In this document: in pieces, positions 62,340-64,000 of the stretch
How positions within the stretch are numbered: the first letter of the stretch is position 1
Layout: every line of letters starts with the position of its first letter
Source: Terriglobus saanensis SP1PR4
Lineage (GTDB): Bacteria > Acidobacteriota > Terriglobia > Terriglobales > Acidobacteriaceae
Length of the DNA: 64,000 nucleotides
Assembly: GCF_000179915.2 (NCBI RefSeq)
Contig: NC_014963.1
Coordinates: 310,001 to 374,000, forward strand
Reading direction: 5' to 3'
The notes under the pieces: generated by a model
The model's database searches: none
Seen by the model: the letters and a program-made list of their open reading frames with translations, nothing else
What the model was told of the DNA's origin: nothing
Position numbers and translations under genes: made by a program

Positions 62340-62598
62340 GTGCTTATAAAACATGCATTTACGGTTTGGTTCGGGAAATGCTTTAGGTATAAGCGTTGAG
62401 CAGTAGCGTAAAAGCGCATTGCATCATGATCTGCAAAGGCTGCAGGAACGAATCGGGTCCATAGATGTCTCGATCGCCCGGCTGGCGCAAGGGTTTCGCA
62501 TGACGAAACCGAAAATATTCAGGAGGCCAGTGGCTGGCCATTGGCAAGAGAAGTGCGGAGCAGAAAGGCCATCGCGGGCGCGGTGGCCTTTCTGTTTT
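62340..62598 (+). ncRNA. Structured non-coding stretch ending in a terminator; possible small RNA
   Basis: No convincing gene is present. A weak promoter (TTGGTT, 16-base spacer, TATAAG ending near 62396) is followed by several short hairpins: CTGCA/TGCAG near 62438, GGTTTCG/CGAAACC near 62490-62510 and GGCCAG/CTGGCC near 62524. The stretch ends with a clear terminator (62561-62598). This could be a small RNA of about 200 bases; its class is unknown. Confidence 0.35.
62561..62598 (+). terminator. Rho-independent terminator
   Basis: Eleven-base arms CAGAAAGGCCA and TGGCCTTTCTG flank a GC-rich 12-base loop, followed by TTTT. It ends the stretch upstream of a second predicted promoter at 62655. 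Confidence 0.8.
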
Positions 62599-62654
62599 AA
62601 GCTTGACGCTGCTGCATGGTGGCCTATCTCCGGAACCGTATCCAAACTCGGAAC

Positions 62655-62683
62655 TTGCGAAATGCTAGGGTGAGTGCTAGTAT
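62655..62683 (+). promoter_or_regulatory. Promoter with a long leader for the gene at 63024
   Basis: TTGCGA (62655-62660), a 17-base spacer and TAGTAT (62678-62683) fit a sigma-70 promoter. The next gene starts about 335 bases later, leaving a long leader with hairpins CCCA/TGGG near 62712 and GTCGC/GCGAC near 62777. No known riboswitch motif is recognised. Confidence 0.45.
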
Positions 62684-63023
62684 CACGATTGCTGGATCGC
62701 GCGGTTGTAGCCCATGTACCTGGGACTTCTCAGACGGGCTCACCAGAACGCCAGATCTTGCACGGGTACAAAGTGGGTCGCGATGGGCGACACCTTGACG
62801 ATGCGACCGATCATAGAAGACACCCGGTGGGACTTCTGAAATTGATCCTCGCCGAACCTATGTTTTTCTTTAGTAGTGTTCTTTTTGAGTAGAACTTGAT
62901 CATCGTTTCTTCCGACCTTCACATTCCGGCTTAGCGTGCTTTGACGTTCTGCATCCGCAGGGCGGCAGCGTGTGGTTGTGTGTGTGCGGCGATTCGAAAG
63001 TACGAAGTAACCAGGAAGTGGCA

Positions 63024-64000
63024 ATGAGTTCAGAAGCGAATCTCCCCGAGGCTCCCATGCCGCAGGGACCCCCTCCTCCGGTGCAAGCCGGGATAGAGAA
63101 TGGTGGCGAATCTGGCCAGCCAGGTGCAGCTAACAAGAACCGCCGCCGCCGCCGCAAGCGGAAGAAGCCCGGCGTAGGCGAAGCTGGCGCCACGGGAAGT
63201 GGCGAAGCGGTAGGCAGCCTATCTGCTTCTGGCGATGGCGAGGCCGGAGCAAGTTCGAACGGTGCCGCAAACGGCGCGTCGAACGGAGCTTCCAATGGGA
63301 CCCCCGTGCAAGCCGCAGGCCAACCCAATGGACAGCAGCGCACCCAGAACAACGGTCAGGCCCAGGGTCAGAGCAACGGACAGGGAAAGCGTTGGAAGAA
63401 GAAATTTCGCCGTGCAGGTGAAGGCAGTGGTGGCGGTGAGAACCGTCCTCCTCGACCGGAGCCGGGCAACAGCATCCACGCGGGCGGTCAGGGACAGCGC
63501 CGCGGACGCAGTGGCAGCAATGGCGGGAAGCAGCAGCGCGGACCGCGCAGCTTCGTCGGTCCCATGGATCACAGCTACCGCGAGGCGAATGGCAACTTTG
63601 CCGAATCACCCCGTTCGACGATCGAAGTGCACGGCAACGTGCGCCGCGGCGGCGGACAGCAGCACTACAACCAGCATCGCGAAGATCGCATGCCTGCGGA
63701 GTTGCTGACCAACTACCGTCCCGTCGCGATTCCGGAAGATGCACCGACGCACATCTATTTCTTTGTCGATGACCTCTTCGTCACGGCGAAGGTGACCGAA
63801 GCCGCAAAGAATCAGGGCGTCAAGGTCGCCTTCATCAAGGCGGACAAGGACATCGTCGCCCAACTGGTCGACATGGAAGAAAAAGACCATCCGGCGTTGA
63901 TTGTGGTGGACCTGAACAACGCCAACGCCAAGCCCCTGACGCTGATCCCGAAGTTGAAGGCCAAGCTGAAGAAGGGTACTTCCATCATCGGTTTCCTCTC
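63024..64000 (+). CDS. Basic, disordered protein with receiver-like C-terminal domain (partial)
   Basis: Start ATG 63024 has AGGAAG five bases upstream; the frame is open to the window end (325 codons seen). Residues 1-180 or so are low-complexity: Pro-rich, an arginine/lysine cluster (RRRRRKRKK near residue 40), and Gly/Asn/Gln-rich stretches. From about residue 245 it resembles a receiver fold: IYFFVDDLFVTAKVTEAA with the acidic pair, VKVAFIKADK, ALIVVDLNNANAKPL with a likely phospho-acceptor Asp, and SIIGFL. The basic region may bind nucleic acid. The end of the domain is cut by the window. Confidence 0.7.
   Translation, partial: MSSEANLPEAPMPQGPPPPVQAGIENGGESGQPGAANKNRRRRRKRKKPGVGEAGATGSGEAVGSLSASGDGEAGASSNGAANGASNGASNGTPVQAAGQPNGQQRTQNNGQAQGQSNGQGKRWKKKFRRAGEGSGGGENRPPRPEPGNSIHAGGQGQRRGRSGSNGGKQQRGPRSFVGPMDHSYREANGNFAESPRSTIEVHGNVRRGGGQQHYNQHREDRMPAELLTNYRPVAIPEDAPTHIYFFVDDLFVTAKVTEAAKNQGVKVAFIKADKDIVAQLVDMEEKDHPALIVVDLNNANAKPLTLIPKLKAKLKKGTSIIGFL

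Overview
The window looks like a chromosomal segment of a soil Acidobacteriota, close to the Terriglobus/Granulicella/Edaphobacter group. This is inferred from protein character, not from a database search: a TIGR03118-type secreted beta-propeller with an acidobacterial C-terminal tail, proline-rich TonB-like and DUF5715-like proteins, many GGDEF and CHASE3 signalling proteins, and a dispersed palindromic intergenic repeat of a kind I associate with this group. Gene density is high and both strands are used. I see no phage, plasmid, insertion sequence, integrase or CRISPR array.

Layout. 1-9.7 kb: end of a receiver-like protein, ligA, two membrane proteins, a secreted propeller, a mogA-type gene with a DedA-type gene, then TonB-like protein, small membrane protein and miaA. 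9.7-18.8 kb: lipoprotein, pyrB-pyrC, sialate O-acetylesterase, pyrR, zinc-ribbon membrane protein, TolC-like protein. 18.8-26 kb: a candidate small RNA with its own promoter and terminator, MerR regulator, folP, rmuC, a diguanylate cyclase and acpP-fabF. 26-34.5 kb: MATE exporter, YIP1, DUF5715, cytochrome c, HD protein, a RES/Xre toxin-antitoxin pair and a PEGA protein. 34.6-38 kb: two histidine kinases and a response regulator. 38-47 kb: DsbA-like protein, two paralogous alpha/beta hydrolases, two ThuA-like proteins, a YncE-like propeller and a GGDEF-EAL protein. 47-60 kb: tRNA-Pro, tRNA-His and tRNA-Arg among membrane proteins, glycosyltransferase-like proteins, a third cyclase and an MFS exporter. 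60-64 kb: yceD-rpmF-plsX, a long structured non-coding stretch, and the start of a basic disordered protein joined to a receiver-like domain.

Functional themes are housekeeping (pyrimidine, folate and fatty-acid synthesis, DNA repair, tRNA modification), cyclic-di-GMP and phosphorelay signalling, and envelope functions. acpP-fabF and yceD-rpmF-plsX are two separate pieces of the fatty-acid pathway. pyrB-pyrC and pyrR are separated by an oppositely oriented esterase.

The most interesting signal is a mosaic family of palindromic repeats with three recurring modules. Six of the seven copies of the main hairpin follow a stop codon, with the same end facing the stop. One copy is read through in frame and forms the front of the signal peptide of a ThuA-like protein. 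Another repeat module encodes part of the PlsX C-terminus. Other points are a perfect palindrome over the predicted acpP -10 box, a probable leaderless ligA mRNA, and at least two candidate non-coding RNAs.
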